Below are positions 53,247 through 62,184 of a stretch of DNA of 64,000 nucleotides, piece after piece (the stretch's first letter is position 1; each line of letters opens with the position of its first letter). This DNA is from Asticcacaulis taihuensis. GTDB lineage: Bacteria; Pseudomonadota; Alphaproteobacteria; Caulobacterales; Caulobacteraceae. The DNA is taken from the NCBI RefSeq assembly GCF_900100255.1, contig NZ_FMTS01000001.1, positions 806,001-870,000 of the forward strand. Reading direction: 5' to 3'. The position numbers and the translations under genes are program-made. Under the pieces are notes generated by a model. That model saw nothing but the letters and a program-made list of their open reading frames with translations, had not been told where the DNA came from and made no database searches.

Positions 53247-53741
53247 TCAGGATTTCGTACAGGTGCCCGTCACCTTGCCCATGATATGCAGCGTTGAATC
53301 CTGTCCCGCGGTAGAGGCGGTCACATCGCCGCTGAAAGACTGCCCGTCATCGGCAAGGTTCAGCGAACCGGTGCCTTTGACGGCCGCGCAGTCCGTGGTC
53401 CAAGAGACCGTCTTGCCCACTTCACTGAATTGCTGACCCTCGCATTGCGGCCCCGTCACGACCACTGGTGGCGCCTTCAGGTCTTCCGGATTGGCGCAGA
53501 GGCTGGCGGTTTCGGTAGTCGGCGCCTGACCGGCAACCGTCGTGGTGGCGGTAATTTCCCACAGTGAATCCGGCCCCGGCAGAACTGGCGCATCGGTGAC
53601 TTCCGTCGGCGTATCGGCCACGGCGGAGGCGGCCGTTGTCGGTTTTGGATCAGGTACAACCTGATCCATCACAGCGGGGGAAACGACGCCAAAGATAAAC
53701 CCGGCAGCAGCCGTAAAGGCCAGGGCAAGGGTGGGACTCAT
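53247..53741 (-). CDS. DUF3617-like exported protein (copy 3)
   Basis: A 164-aa protein with an N-terminal hydrophobic segment (LALAFTAAAGFIFGVVSPAV, a signal peptide or anchor) and a Thr/Ala/Pro linker. Its domain matches the DUF3617 pattern: DSLWEITATTTVAG, then LCAN, PQCEGQQF, TTDCAAVKGTGSL and the terminal TGTCTKS. AGGAG lies 8 nt before ATG 53741, so I use that start rather than 53759. Unlike copies 1 and 2 it lacks a lipobox. Confidence 0.8.
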   Translation of the reverse strand: MSPTLALAFTAAAGFIFGVVSPAVMDQVVPDPKPTTAASAVADTPTEVTDAPVLPGPDSLWEITATTTVAGQAPTTETASLCANPEDLKAPPVVVTGPQCEGQQFSEVGKTVSWTTDCAAVKGTGSLNLADDGQSFSGDVTASTAGQDSTLHIMGKVTGTCTKS

Positions 53742-53921
53742 GAACAAGGCTCCTGTCAAAACAAAAACCCCGCAATGCCGCCCACCGCCATATTAGGCCT
53801 GCAATCGGATCACGCCAAATCAAAAACACATCAAGCATTTGACATTTATTGATTTTTTATACGGCGCACCTTGCCTCGAAAGCCCTGGCCGATACACGCC
53901 TTACCATAAATTTGCAGGCTT

Positions 53922-54329
53922 TTAAGTGCTGCACCGGTCAACGACCTTGCCGTCCAGGCCGGTTGTCACCTCACCTTCCGGCGTCCGGACCGTGCTTTGA
54001 CCTTCTACAGCCTTGCCGCCATGCGAGAATGTCCATTGGCCGGCGCCCTGCGCCACATCGCACTGGGATTTCCACGACACGACATCGCCATCACGCGTAA
54101 ATTCCGGATCGCTGCACTTACCGCCGGTCAGATCCTTTGGCGGATTAAGCCAGCTATCCTCGGACATGCACATCCAGGTCGTGTTCTTGCTTGGCGCGCC
54201 ATCGCCGGCTTGCGTCTCGACTTCGAGTTCCCATAAGCGGCCCTTTTCATAAGCCGAAGCTTCGGTCGCGCCCATGACTGCAAACAGCGCCGCAGCGGCG
54301 CTCAAAAGATACATATTGCGCAGCGTCAT
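53922..54329 (-). CDS. DUF3617-like exported protein (copy 4)
   Basis: A 135-aa exported protein with a signal peptide (LLSAAAALFAVMGATEASA). The compact domain has GRLWELEVETQAGDG, then cysteines in WMCMSEDSW, GKCSDPEF, SQCDVAQGAGQW and VDRCST, the same four-cysteine layout as copy 3. A strong ribosome binding site (AGGAGG) precedes the ATG. It is followed by copy 3 after 180 nt that hold no visible gene. Confidence 0.82.
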   Translation of the reverse strand: MTLRNMYLLSAAAALFAVMGATEASAYEKGRLWELEVETQAGDGAPSKNTTWMCMSEDSWLNPPKDLTGGKCSDPEFTRDGDVVSWKSQCDVAQGAGQWTFSHGGKAVEGQSTVRTPEGEVTTGLDGKVVDRCST

Positions 54330-54710
54330 CTTTTCCTCCTGAAAAATCTCTGCCCCCTCAAATTGAGCTTACCCCACACAAAAAGGTCAATTCAAGCCAG
54401 CTCGCAGAGATTTGACACAGAACAAAATAAATTTACTATAGTTCACACTCACCCATAACCATCTTTATTTAAAAAATATACACTCACTAATCCATGTAAT
54501 CAAAATTCATATACACAATAAATTATTTTAAATTTACAGACGTAATTCATGTATTCAAAATTGACACAATACCGACATAACATAATTGTGAAGGCGCGAA
54601 ACGCGCCTCCGCGCTCGATGCAAATGAAACCGCCGTATATTGTATCAGATCGGTAAGTGTGTATTGTCACCACTTTGCAGTCATAACTTCATAAAAAACC
54701 GAGGCCGCTC
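54330..54710. other. AT-rich intergenic region before the S10 peptidase gene
   Basis: No gene is visible in these 381 nt. From about 54415 to 54590 the DNA is strongly AT-rich, unlike its surroundings. CATGTAATCAAAATT (54493) and CATGTATTCAAAATT (54548) are direct repeats 55 bp apart. TTGACA (54561-54566) followed 16 bp later by TAATTG could be the promoter of the peptidase gene. AGGCGCG-AAA-CGCGCCT (54592-54608) forms a hairpin in its leader. Confidence 0.55.
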
Positions 54711-56246
54711 GTGACTCTCCGCCCCTCCTCCACCCTTCGCGCCCTGCTGACCGGCACGGCCTGCCTGTTCCTGGCCAGTTCGGCACTGCCTGGCTATGCC
54801 GCCGATGATACGAAGGCCAAGCCGGATGCCGCCGCCGATAAAAAGGCCGACAAGGATGACGCCTTGCCGCCCCTGCCGGATGACAAGACCATCCACCAGT
54901 CGATCCAGCTTGACGGCAAGACGCTGAACTATGACGCCACGGTCGGCAGCATTCCGGTCCGCGATGCCAAGGGCAAGAAGATCGCCGATGTCGTCTTCAC
55001 CGCCTATATCGTGCCTGGCAAAGCCCCTAGTCGCCCGGTGACCTTCGCCTTCAACGGCGGTCCCGGCGCTTCCTCGGTCTATCTCAACATGGGCGCTGTC
55101 GGCCCCAAGCGCGTCCAGTTCGGCGATGAAGGTGACTCGCCCTCCGATTCCAGCGTCACCACCGACAACCCCAATAGCTGGCTCGATATGACCGACCTCG
55201 TCTTCATCGATCCGGTCGGCACGGGCTATTCGCGCTCGCTGGAAGACGACGACACCACCAAAAAGGACTTCTGGTCCACTGAAGCCGATATCCAGTACCT
55301 GTCGCGCGTGGTCTATGACTGGCTGGTCAAGAACGGCCGGCTGCGTTCGCCGAAATACGTCATGGGCGAAAGCTACGGCGGTTACCGGGCGCCACGCATC
55401 GCCAATGCCCTGCAAACCCGCATGGGCGTCGGCGTTTCCGGCCTGATCATGGTGTCGCCTTATCTCGATCCGGCCGCCGTCGGTTCGGAAACCGCCCTGT
55501 CTCCCCTGCCGTGGATGATCAACCTGCCTTCCATGGCCGCCGCCAACCTCGAAAAGCAGGGCAAGCTGACTCCCGCCGCCATCGCCGAGGTCGAGCAATA
55601 TGACCGCACCCAGTTCGTCACCGATTTCCTGGCCGGCCGTTCCGATCCGCAGGCCGTCAGCCGCCTGGTGGCCAAGGTATCGGAATATACCGGTCTCGAT
55701 CCCGCCCTGGTGGCCCGCATGGATGGCCGCGTCGACAGCATGACCTTCGTGCGCGAAAGCCACCGCAATGAACGTAAGATTGGTAGCTGGTACGATTCCA
55801 ATGTCACCGCCTATGATCCTTTCCCGGAATCGCCGAGCCAGAAATCCGGTGACCCGATCCTGAACGCCCTGCTGGCCCCAACCACCAGCGCCATGGTCGA
55901 TTTCGTCACCCGCGAGGTCGGCTGGAAGACCGACGCCCACTATGAGGCCCTGTCCCCCGTTGTCGGTGAAAACTGGCAGCAATACCCCAACGAGGACAAG
56001 CCGGTCAGCGACCTGCGGCAGGCCATCGCCAACGATCCGAAAATGAAGGTGCTGATCGCCCATGGCTATAACGACCTCTCCTGTCCGTTCTTCACCTCGC
56101 GCCTGGTCATTGATCAATTGCCGACCTTCGGCGGCACGAAACAGGTCAAACTCTCCGTCTATCCCGGCGGCCATATGTTCTACAGCCGCGCCGGCAGTGG
56201 CGCAGCCTTCAAGGCCGACGCAAAGGCCCTTTACAGCAAGGATTAA
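54711..56246 (+). CDS. Exported S10 family serine carboxypeptidase
   Basis: A 511-aa serine carboxypeptidase-like enzyme. It starts at GTG 54711 behind GAGG and has a signal peptide (LLTGTACLFLASSALPGYA) and a Lys/Asp-rich linker. The S10 features are FAFNGGPGASSVYLNMGAVGP, DPVGTGYSRS, the nucleophile in YVMGESYGGYRAPRIA, the Asp in LIAHGYNDLSCPF and the His in YPGGHMFYSR. It should act on peptides in the periplasm. The CocE/NonD hydrolase gene follows after 3 nt, so the two are coupled. Confidence 0.94.
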   Translation: MTLRPSSTLRALLTGTACLFLASSALPGYAADDTKAKPDAAADKKADKDDALPPLPDDKTIHQSIQLDGKTLNYDATVGSIPVRDAKGKKIADVVFTAYIVPGKAPSRPVTFAFNGGPGASSVYLNMGAVGPKRVQFGDEGDSPSDSSVTTDNPNSWLDMTDLVFIDPVGTGYSRSLEDDDTTKKDFWSTEADIQYLSRVVYDWLVKNGRLRSPKYVMGESYGGYRAPRIANALQTRMGVGVSGLIMVSPYLDPAAVGSETALSPLPWMINLPSMAAANLEKQGKLTPAAIAEVEQYDRTQFVTDFLAGRSDPQAVSRLVAKVSEYTGLDPALVARMDGRVDSMTFVRESHRNERKIGSWYDSNVTAYDPFPESPSQKSGDPILNALLAPTTSAMVDFVTREVGWKTDAHYEALSPVVGENWQQYPNEDKPVSDLRQAIANDPKMKVLIAHGYNDLSCPFFTSRLVIDQLPTFGGTKQVKLSVYPGGHMFYSRAGSGAAFKADAKALYSKD

Positions 56247-56249
56247 GTC

Positions 56250-58190
56250 ATGATCTTCCGCACCCTCACCTGCGCCGCCGCGCTTCTGGCACTGGCCGCC
56301 ACGCCCGTCATAGCCAGGCCGAAGCCCGCCGCACCGGCTGCCAATGCACCCGTCACACCCATGACGCCGGATATTGCCCCGGCCTATGACAAGGTCCGGC
56401 CCGACGCTGATTTCGTCCGGCGCGTCGTCATGGTGCCGATGCGCGACGGCACCAAGCTCTATACCGTGATCGTCTTCAAGAAGGGCACCAAGGACGGCCC
56501 GATCCTTTTGTCGCGTACGCCCTATGACGCCAAGAGCACCATGGCGCGCACGGCGAGCCAGACGATCAAGGAAGTGCTGCCGGCGATGTACAATGAATTC
56601 GTCGATGACGGCTATGTCATCGTGACGCAGGATATCCGCGGCATTCATAATTCCGAGGGCACCTTCATCATGAATCGCCCGCTGGCCGGGCCGCTCAATG
56701 ATACCAAGATCGATGAATCGACCGATGCCTATGACACCATCGACTGGCTGTCGAAGAATATCCCGGAATCGAACGGCAAGGTCGGTATCGTCGGCTCGTC
56801 CTACCTGGGCTTCACCTCGCTGATGGCCGAAATCAATCCGCATCCGGCACTCAAGGCCGCCGTGCCGCAAAGCCCGATGGTCGATGGCTGGATGGGTGAC
56901 GACTGGTTCCATAACGGCGCCTTCCGCGTCAGCAGCTTCGACTATGCCCTGGAGCAAAGCACCGGCAAGGCCGAGGCCGGCGCCGCCATTCCCGGCGGCG
57001 CCGGCGACGATTACAACCGCTATCTTGACGCCGGTTCGGTCGGTGACTACGCCCGCAAGTGGGGCATTGACCAGGTGCCGTTTGTCCGCAAGCTGATGGA
57101 AAACCCGGCCTATACGACCTTCTGGTCAGGCCAGGCTGTCGATAAATGGATGGCTGAACAGCCGCTGAAGGTGCCAACCATGCTAGTTGTCGGCCAGTGG
57201 GACCAGGAAGATTCCTACGGCGCCCCGGCGGTCTACAAGGCGATCGAGCCCAAGGACACCAACAACGACATGGTGTCGCTGGTCATCGGACCCTGGCGCC
57301 ATTCCGGCGTCAACCACTATGGCTATGACCTGGGCGCCCTGACCTTCACCGGTGACACCGCGCAAGAATTCCGCGTCAAATACATGAAGCCCTTCTTCGA
57401 CCATTACCTGAAAGGCGCGCCCGACCCGAAGACCCCGCCGGTCCTGACCTATGCCACCGGCGTCAACCACTGGGACGAATCGCCCAAGTGGCCGATGGGC
57501 ACTCTGACCCCGCTCTATATCGGTGATAACGCCACGGCGAATTTCGACAAACCGGCGGCGGCGGCGCATGACGATTACATCTCCGATCCGTCCAAGCCCG
57601 TGCCCTTCATCCCGCGCCCGATCAATATGGCCGATCCGACCCAGTGGAAGCCATGGCTGGTGCATGACCAGCGTTTCGTTTCCGATCGTCCGGATGTGCT
57701 AAGCTATACCAGCGCCCCGCTGGAAAAGGCCGTACATGTCATGGGCGCGCCGGAAGTCGATCTCTTCGCCGCCACCTCCGGCACGGACAGCGACTGGGTG
57801 GTCAAGATCATCGATGTATATCCCAATGAATCACCGGAAGACGCGACGCAAGGTTCCAAGCCCTCCATGGCCGGTTTTGAACTGCCCATGGGTATCGAAA
57901 TCTTCCGCGGCCGTTATGTTCATGGCTTCGATAAACCGCAGGCCCTGACACCCGGTAAGGTCGAGGAATACAAATTCGCCCTGCCGAACATCGACCACGT
58001 CTTCCTGCCCGGACACCGCATGATGATCCAGGTGCAGTCATCGCTGTTCCCGCTCTACGACCGTAACCCGCAGACCTTTGTCGAAAATATCTTCAACGCC
58101 AAGGCTTCGGACTACAAGGCGGCGACGGAAAGTGTTTATCGCGGGGCGGATACCGCCTCGGCGGTCTGGCTGCCGATTGTGAAAGAGTAA
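56250..58190 (+). CDS. Exported CocE/NonD family hydrolase (X-Pro dipeptidyl-peptidase S15-like)
   Basis: A 646-aa alpha/beta-hydrolase with a signal peptide (LTCAAALLALAATPVIA). The N-terminal catalytic domain has VVMVPMRDGTKLYTVIVFKKG, VTQDIRGIHNSEG, the nucleophile in VGIVGSSYLGFTSL, and WRHSGVNHYG. The C-terminal jelly-roll domain (from about residue 480) carries GAPEVDLFAATSGTDSDWVVKIIDVYP. Members include acyl-amino-acid hydrolases and S15 peptidases; together with the S10 gene just upstream it suggests stepwise peptide or acyl-peptide breakdown outside the cytosol. Confidence 0.93.
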   Translation: MIFRTLTCAAALLALAATPVIARPKPAAPAANAPVTPMTPDIAPAYDKVRPDADFVRRVVMVPMRDGTKLYTVIVFKKGTKDGPILLSRTPYDAKSTMARTASQTIKEVLPAMYNEFVDDGYVIVTQDIRGIHNSEGTFIMNRPLAGPLNDTKIDESTDAYDTIDWLSKNIPESNGKVGIVGSSYLGFTSLMAEINPHPALKAAVPQSPMVDGWMGDDWFHNGAFRVSSFDYALEQSTGKAEAGAAIPGGAGDDYNRYLDAGSVGDYARKWGIDQVPFVRKLMENPAYTTFWSGQAVDKWMAEQPLKVPTMLVVGQWDQEDSYGAPAVYKAIEPKDTNNDMVSLVIGPWRHSGVNHYGYDLGALTFTGDTAQEFRVKYMKPFFDHYLKGAPDPKTPPVLTYATGVNHWDESPKWPMGTLTPLYIGDNATANFDKPAAAAHDDYISDPSKPVPFIPRPINMADPTQWKPWLVHDQRFVSDRPDVLSYTSAPLEKAVHVMGAPEVDLFAATSGTDSDWVVKIIDVYPNESPEDATQGSKPSMAGFELPMGIEIFRGRYVHGFDKPQALTPGKVEEYKFALPNIDHVFLPGHRMMIQVQSSLFPLYDRNPQTFVENIFNAKASDYKAATESVYRGADTASAVWLPIVKE

Positions 58191-58200
58191 CGATCTAATA

Positions 58201-58336
58201 ATCTCCCCCTCTTGGAGGGGGAGCTGGATTTTTGGTGAAACCAAAAAGACAGAGGGGGTAAACAGACGCTGGCTTACCCCCTGTCGTCTTCAGCTAATCG
58301 CCGAAGCCAACCTCCCCTCCAAGAGGGGGAGAGCTA
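58201..58336. repeat. Nested palindromic intergenic element
   Basis: CTCCCCCTCTTGGAGGGG (from 58203) recurs inverted at 58312-58332 (outer arms of about 20 bp with one extra G). Inside lie TTTTTGGT-GAA-ACCAAAAA and GAGGGGGTAA paired with TTACCCCC. The whole 136-bp unit can fold into a multi-hairpin structure between the convergent hydrolase and WYL-regulator genes. Confidence 0.75.
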
Positions 58337-58340
58337 AACA

Positions 58341-59087
58341 TTACTGCACCGTCGCCGAAACAGGCGCAGCCGCCTTGGCTGCGACCGCTGCTTCATACTG
58401 CGCGTGTTCCTCGTCGCGCTCCGTCTTCCATGCCTTGAGCAGGACGGCGCGGCGTTTCGGATAGCGATTTTCCAGCGGTGACCAGGAAATGATCCGGTCC
58501 GCCCGCAAATGGCGGAAGGCCTGGCGCATCTCGCACCACACCACCACCATGCGGATATGCTCGAAGAAGCCCAGCGCGATCGGCCAGACCACCCGGTCGG
58601 TCGTCACCTCCTTGAGGTCGGTATAGCGCACCTCGACCCGGCACTCGCTGCGGATCGAAGCGCGGATATCGCCGAGATCGATCCGGCTCGGCGGCGTCGA
58701 CCAGCTCGGCACGACCAGCAGGCCGGAGGTATCGATTTCGTCGGCCAGATCCTTCGGCAGGACGGCGACAATCTTGGTCAGGGCGTTCTGCGCCGCCGCC
58801 CCCAGCCGGGCATCACCGCGATCGGCCACCCAGCGCACGCCAAGCACCAGCGCTTCCAGTTCTTCCTGACTGAGCATGAGTGGCGGCAACATGTAGCCCG
58901 GCCGCAGCACATAGCCGACGCCTGGCTCGCCTTCGATATGCGCCCCCTGAGCCTGCAATGCGCCGATGTCGCGGTAAAGCGTGCGCAGGGAAATATCGAG
59001 CTCGCGCGCCAGTTCTGCCCCTGAAACGGGATAGCGATGGCGGCGCAGCAGTTGCAGCAGGTCCAGCAGGCGGGTGGCGCGTGACAT
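58341..59087 (-). CDS. YafY-type transcriptional regulator (HTH + WYL domain)
   Basis: A 248-aa regulator. The N-terminal winged helix reads ATRLLDLLQLLRRHRYPVSGAELARELDISLRTLYRDIGALQAQGAHIEGEPGVGYVL, typical of the YafY/DeoR-like group. The WYL domain follows at about 135-205 (CRVEVRYTDLKEVTTDRVVWPIALGFF...MVVVWCEMRQAFRHLRADRI), in which the W-Y-L triplet is degenerate. It probably senses a small ligand or nucleic acid. AAAGGATG lies before the ATG. The target is unknown. Confidence 0.92.
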   Translation of the reverse strand: MSRATRLLDLLQLLRRHRYPVSGAELARELDISLRTLYRDIGALQAQGAHIEGEPGVGYVLRPGYMLPPLMLSQEELEALVLGVRWVADRGDARLGAAAQNALTKIVAVLPKDLADEIDTSGLLVVPSWSTPPSRIDLGDIRASIRSECRVEVRYTDLKEVTTDRVVWPIALGFFEHIRMVVVWCEMRQAFRHLRADRIISWSPLENRYPKRRAVLLKAWKTERDEEHAQYEAAVAAKAAAPVSATVQ

Positions 59088-59203
59088 GACGGCATCCTTT
59101 GGTCAGGTGGGCTCAGGTACGCGATACTGACACCTTCCTACTATCCACCTGATGACACTTTCTGTCAGCATAATTCCGGCGAGGCCGCAAATATTGTGAA
59201 CGC

Positions 59204-59241
59204 TTGACTCTGACCCGATATCATACATACTGGTTGGTATG
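59204..59241 (+). promoter_or_regulatory. Promoter and operator of the TetR-family gene
   Basis: TTGACT (59204-59209) and CATACT (59226-59231) are spaced 16 bp apart. CATACTGGTTGGTATG (59226-59241) is an imperfect palindrome of the kind bound by TetR-family repressors; it covers the -10 box and the start codon. Transcription would begin at about 59238, at or one base before the ATG, so the mRNA would be leaderless. Confidence 0.55.
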
Positions 59242-59862
59242 GAAGCACATTCATCCCCCCGCCGCAATGCCAGCCACACCCGCGAACGCCTGCTCAATGC
59301 CGCCTTTGAGGAGGTATATCATTCCGGCTTTCGCGGCAGCGACCTGAATACCATCCTGGCGAAGGCCGGCGTCACCAAGGGGGCGCTCTATCATCACTTC
59401 GATGGCAAGGACGCGCTCGGTCATGCGATCGTGGAAAATGTCATCGCCAAAATCACGCAAGATAAATGGCTGGCGCCGCTTGATGATGTCGATGACCCGA
59501 TTGACGCCCTGATCGGCATACTGGATAGCACCGGCACCTCCGAGGCCGAAGTCAATGGCGGCTGCCCGCTCAACAACCTGGCACAGGAAATGTCGCCGCT
59601 TGATGAAGGCTTTCGCCTGCGCCTGTCGGAAATCTTCACCAACTGGATCGACGGCGTGACCGATGCCCTGCGGCTGGGCCAGGTCAATGGCAAGGTCCGG
59701 CGCGATATCGATCCACGCGAGACCGCGACCTTCTTCGTCGCCAGTTATGAGGGCTATATCTCCCTGGCCAAGACAGCGCAGGACGCCCGCGTTCTGCGCT
59801 CCGGCATCAGGCAGTTGCGCGTTTACCTGGAAGGGTTGCGCCCCCCGATCAAGACAGCGTGA
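59239..59862 (+). CDS. TetR/AcrR family transcriptional regulator
   Basis: A 207-aa repressor. The helix-turn-helix is RERLLNAAFEEVYHSGFRGSDLNTILAKAGVTKGALYHHFDGKDALGHAI. The ligand domain contains GGCPLNNLAQEMSP, found in a TetR subgroup that has a reactive-cysteine-like CPL segment. A palindromic operator overlaps its own start, so it probably represses itself. It lies 95 nt upstream of prpB on the same strand and is a candidate regulator of the methylcitrate operon; that link rests on position only. Confidence 0.9.
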   Translation: MEAHSSPRRNASHTRERLLNAAFEEVYHSGFRGSDLNTILAKAGVTKGALYHHFDGKDALGHAIVENVIAKITQDKWLAPLDDVDDPIDALIGILDSTGTSEAEVNGGCPLNNLAQEMSPLDEGFRLRLSEIFTNWIDGVTDALRLGQVNGKVRRDIDPRETATFFVASYEGYISLAKTAQDARVLRSGIRQLRVYLEGLRPPIKTA

Positions 59863-59863
59863 G

Positions 59864-59893
59864 TTGACGCCAATCTTTACGCAGACGTAAATA
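59864..59893 (+). promoter_or_regulatory. Candidate promoter and operator of prpBCD
   Basis: TTGACG (59864-59869) and TAAATA (59888-59893) are spaced 18 bp apart. Between them lies the perfect inverted repeat TTTACG-CAGA-CGTAAA (59876-59891), well placed for a repressor. A second inverted repeat, GCTTGACC (59901-59908) with GGTCAAGC (59929-59936), lies between it and prpB. Confidence 0.5.
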
Positions 59894-59957
59894 ACCTGTG
59901 GCTTGACCACAATGGTTTCAATTGATACGGTCAAGCAAAACAGACAGGGATATTTCT

Positions 59958-60848
59958 ATGACGATTGCATCCGCGGGCGCGAAATTCCGCGCGGCCCTGG
60001 CCGCTGAAAAGCCCTTGCAGGTCATAGGCGCCATCAATGCCAATCATGCCCTGCTGGCCAAACGCGCCGGTTACAAGGCCATCTATCTCAGCGGCGGCGG
60101 TGTGGCGGCCGGATCGCTGGGGATGCCCGATCTCGGCATCAATACGCTCGATGACGTGCTGATCGATATCCGCCGCATCACTGATGTCTGCGACCTGCCG
60201 CTGATGGTCGATATCGATACCGGCTTTGGCCCCTCGGCTTTCAATATCGAACGCACGGTCAAGTCGCTGATCAAGTTCGGCGCTGCCGCCTGTCATATCG
60301 AGGATCAGGTCGGCGCCAAGCGCTGCGGCCACCGTCCCGGCAAGGAAATTGTCTCCACCTCGGAAATGGCCGATCGCGTCAAGGCCGCCGCCGATGCCAA
60401 AACCGACCCCGATTTTTTCCTGATTGCCCGTACCGACGCCATTGCCGTCGATGGGGTGGACGCCGCCATCGAACGCGCTGTCAGATGCGTCGAAGCCGGC
60501 GCGGACGGCATCTTCGCCGAAGCCGCCTATGACCTCGAGACCTATCGCCGCTTTGTCGATGCCGTGAAGGTGCCGGTACTCGCCAATATCACCGAATTCG
60601 GCAAAACGCCGCTGTTTACGCGCGACGAACTGGGCGAAGCTGGCGTCGCTATTCAGCTCTATCCACTGTCTGCCTTTCGCGCCATGAACAAGGCGGCGGA
60701 AAATGTCTATGAAGCCATCCGCCGCGATGGCCACCAGAAGACCGTACTCGATACCATGCAGACGCGCGAGGAACTGTATGACCGCATCGGATATTACGCC
60801 TTTGAAGACCGCCTCGACGCCCTCTTCAACACCAATAAATTAAAGTAA
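59958..60848 (+). CDS. prpB: 2-methylisocitrate lyase
   Basis: Cleaves 2-methylisocitrate to pyruvate and succinate, the last step of propionate breakdown by the methylcitrate cycle. The 296-aa enzyme from ATG 59958 has [19 protein letters not shown], the metal site VDIDTGFG, and the catalytic loop [10 protein letters not shown] with Cys123, as in the isocitrate lyase superfamily. An AGGGA sequence lies 7 nt before the start. First gene of prpB-prpC-prpD. Confidence 0.97.
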   Translation: MTIASAGAKFRAALAAEKPLQVIGAINANHALLAKRAGYKAIYLSGGGVAAGSLGMPDLGINTLDDVLIDIRRITDVCDLPLMVDIDTGFGPSAFNIERTVKSLIKFGAAACHIEDQVGAKRCGHRPGKEIVSTSEMADRVKAAADAKTDPDFFLIARTDAIAVDGVDAAIERAVRCVEAGADGIFAEAAYDLETYRRFVDAVKVPVLANITEFGKTPLFTRDELGEAGVAIQLYPLSAFRAMNKAAENVYEAIRRDGHQKTVLDTMQTREELYDRIGYYAFEDRLDALFNTNKLK

Positions 60849-60869
60849 ACAGGAACAAGGAAATGCCTC

Positions 60870-62024
60870 ATGGACGGAGACATCCAGCCCGGCTTTAAGC
60901 CCAAGAAATCCGTGGCCCTGTCCGGCCAAATCGCCGGCAATACCGCCCTGTGTACGGTCGGTCGCACCGGCAATGACCTGGCCTATCGCGGTTACGACAT
61001 TCTCGACCTGGCCGCGACCTCGGAGTTTGAAGAGATCGCCTACCTGCTGATCCACGGCAAGCTGCCCAATGTCAGCGAACTCAGCGCCTACAAGACCCGG
61101 CTGAAATCCCTGCGCGGCCTGCCTGCCACGCTCAAGGCGGTGCTGGAAAGCCTGCCCTATTCGACCCATCCGATGGACGTGCTGCGCACCGGTGTATCCG
61201 TGCTGGGCTGCCAGTCGGCGGAACGCGAGGATCATAACCACCCCGGCGCGCGCGATATTGCCGACAAGCTGCTGGCCAGCTTAGGCTCCATGCTGCTCTA
61301 CTGGTATCAGTTCAGCCATAACGGCAAGCGCATCGAGGTCGAGACCGATGACGACTCGATCGGCGGCCATTTCCTGCACATGCTGCACGGCAAGCCGCCA
61401 CCGCTCTCGTGGGTGGACGCCATGCACACCTCCCTGATCCTTTATGCCGAGCATGAGTTCAATGCCTCAACCTTTGCCGCCCGCGTCATCGCCGGCACGG
61501 GATCGGATTTCTATTCGTGCATCATTGGCGGCATCGGCGCCCTGCGCGGCCCCAAGCACGGCGGCGCCAACGAGGTCGCCTTTGATATCCAGAAACGCTA
61601 CGATAATCCGGACGAGGCCGAGGCCGATATCCGCGCCCGCGTCGAGCGGAAAGAGGTCATTATCGGTTTCGGCCATCCGGTCTATACGGTTTCCGATCCG
61701 CGCAATGTGGTGATCAAGGAGGTGGCCCGCCGCCTTTCCGCAGAGCAGAACTCTATGAAAATGTTCAACATCGCCGAGCGGCTGGAAAGCGTGATGTGGG
61801 ACGCTAAGCGCATGTTCCCCAATCTCGACTGGTTTTCGGCGGTCAGCTACCACATGATGGGCGTGCCGACCGATATGTTCACGCCCCTGTTCGTCATCTC
61901 GCGTACCGCCGGCTGGTCGGCCCATATCATCGAACAACGCCAGGACGGAAAGATCATCCGCCCCAATGCCCACTATACCGGCCCGGAGGATCGCCCCTTC
62001 GTGCCGCTGAAAGACCGTCCTTAA
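60870..62024 (+). CDS. prpC: 2-methylcitrate synthase
   Basis: Joins propionyl-CoA and oxaloacetate to 2-methylcitrate. The 384-aa length and the opening [35 protein letters not shown] identify the PrpC branch rather than the longer GltA-type citrate synthase. Catalytic residues are in [16 protein letters not shown] (His), GPKHGGANE (His) and the Asp region of [25 protein letters not shown] precedes the ATG, 21 nt after prpB. Confidence 0.96.
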   Translation: MDGDIQPGFKPKKSVALSGQIAGNTALCTVGRTGNDLAYRGYDILDLAATSEFEEIAYLLIHGKLPNVSELSAYKTRLKSLRGLPATLKAVLESLPYSTHPMDVLRTGVSVLGCQSAEREDHNHPGARDIADKLLASLGSMLLYWYQFSHNGKRIEVETDDDSIGGHFLHMLHGKPPPLSWVDAMHTSLILYAEHEFNASTFAARVIAGTGSDFYSCIIGGIGALRGPKHGGANEVAFDIQKRYDNPDEAEADIRARVERKEVIIGFGHPVYTVSDPRNVVIKEVARRLSAEQNSMKMFNIAERLESVMWDAKRMFPNLDWFSAVSYHMMGVPTDMFTPLFVISRTAGWSAHIIEQRQDGKIIRPNAHYTGPEDRPFVPLKDRP

Positions 62025-62028
62025 ATTT

Positions 62029-62167
62029 TCTCCTCCCTTGCGAGCGTCTTGGCGAAGCGGGGGAGGTGTCACGGCGAAGTCCGTGACGGAGGGGGCAACC
62101 CCAACCGTCCGAAAGCCCCCTCCGGCGAGACAAGCTCGCCACCTCCCCCCTTACACAGGGGAGGAGA
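62029..62167. repeat. Nested palindromic element between prpC and prpD
   Basis: CTCCTCCCTT (62030-62039) pairs with AGGGGAGGAG (62157-62166) with one mismatch. Inside, GGGGGAGGT pairs with ACCTCCCCC, GTCACGG-CGAAGT-CCGTGAC forms a small hairpin, and CGGAGGGGGC pairs with GCCCCCTCCG. It resembles the 58.2-kb element and sits inside the operon, so it will be part of the prpC-prpD mRNA. Confidence 0.75.
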
Positions 62168-62184
62168 AGTAGAAGAGACCCCAA

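Noticed and set aside
54681-56957. A 758-codon open frame on the minus strand opposite the S10 and CocE genes
   Set aside because: It is the antisense shadow of two genes with complete catalytic motifs, and its product is low-complexity Gly/Asp/Arg/His sequence without a recognisable domain.
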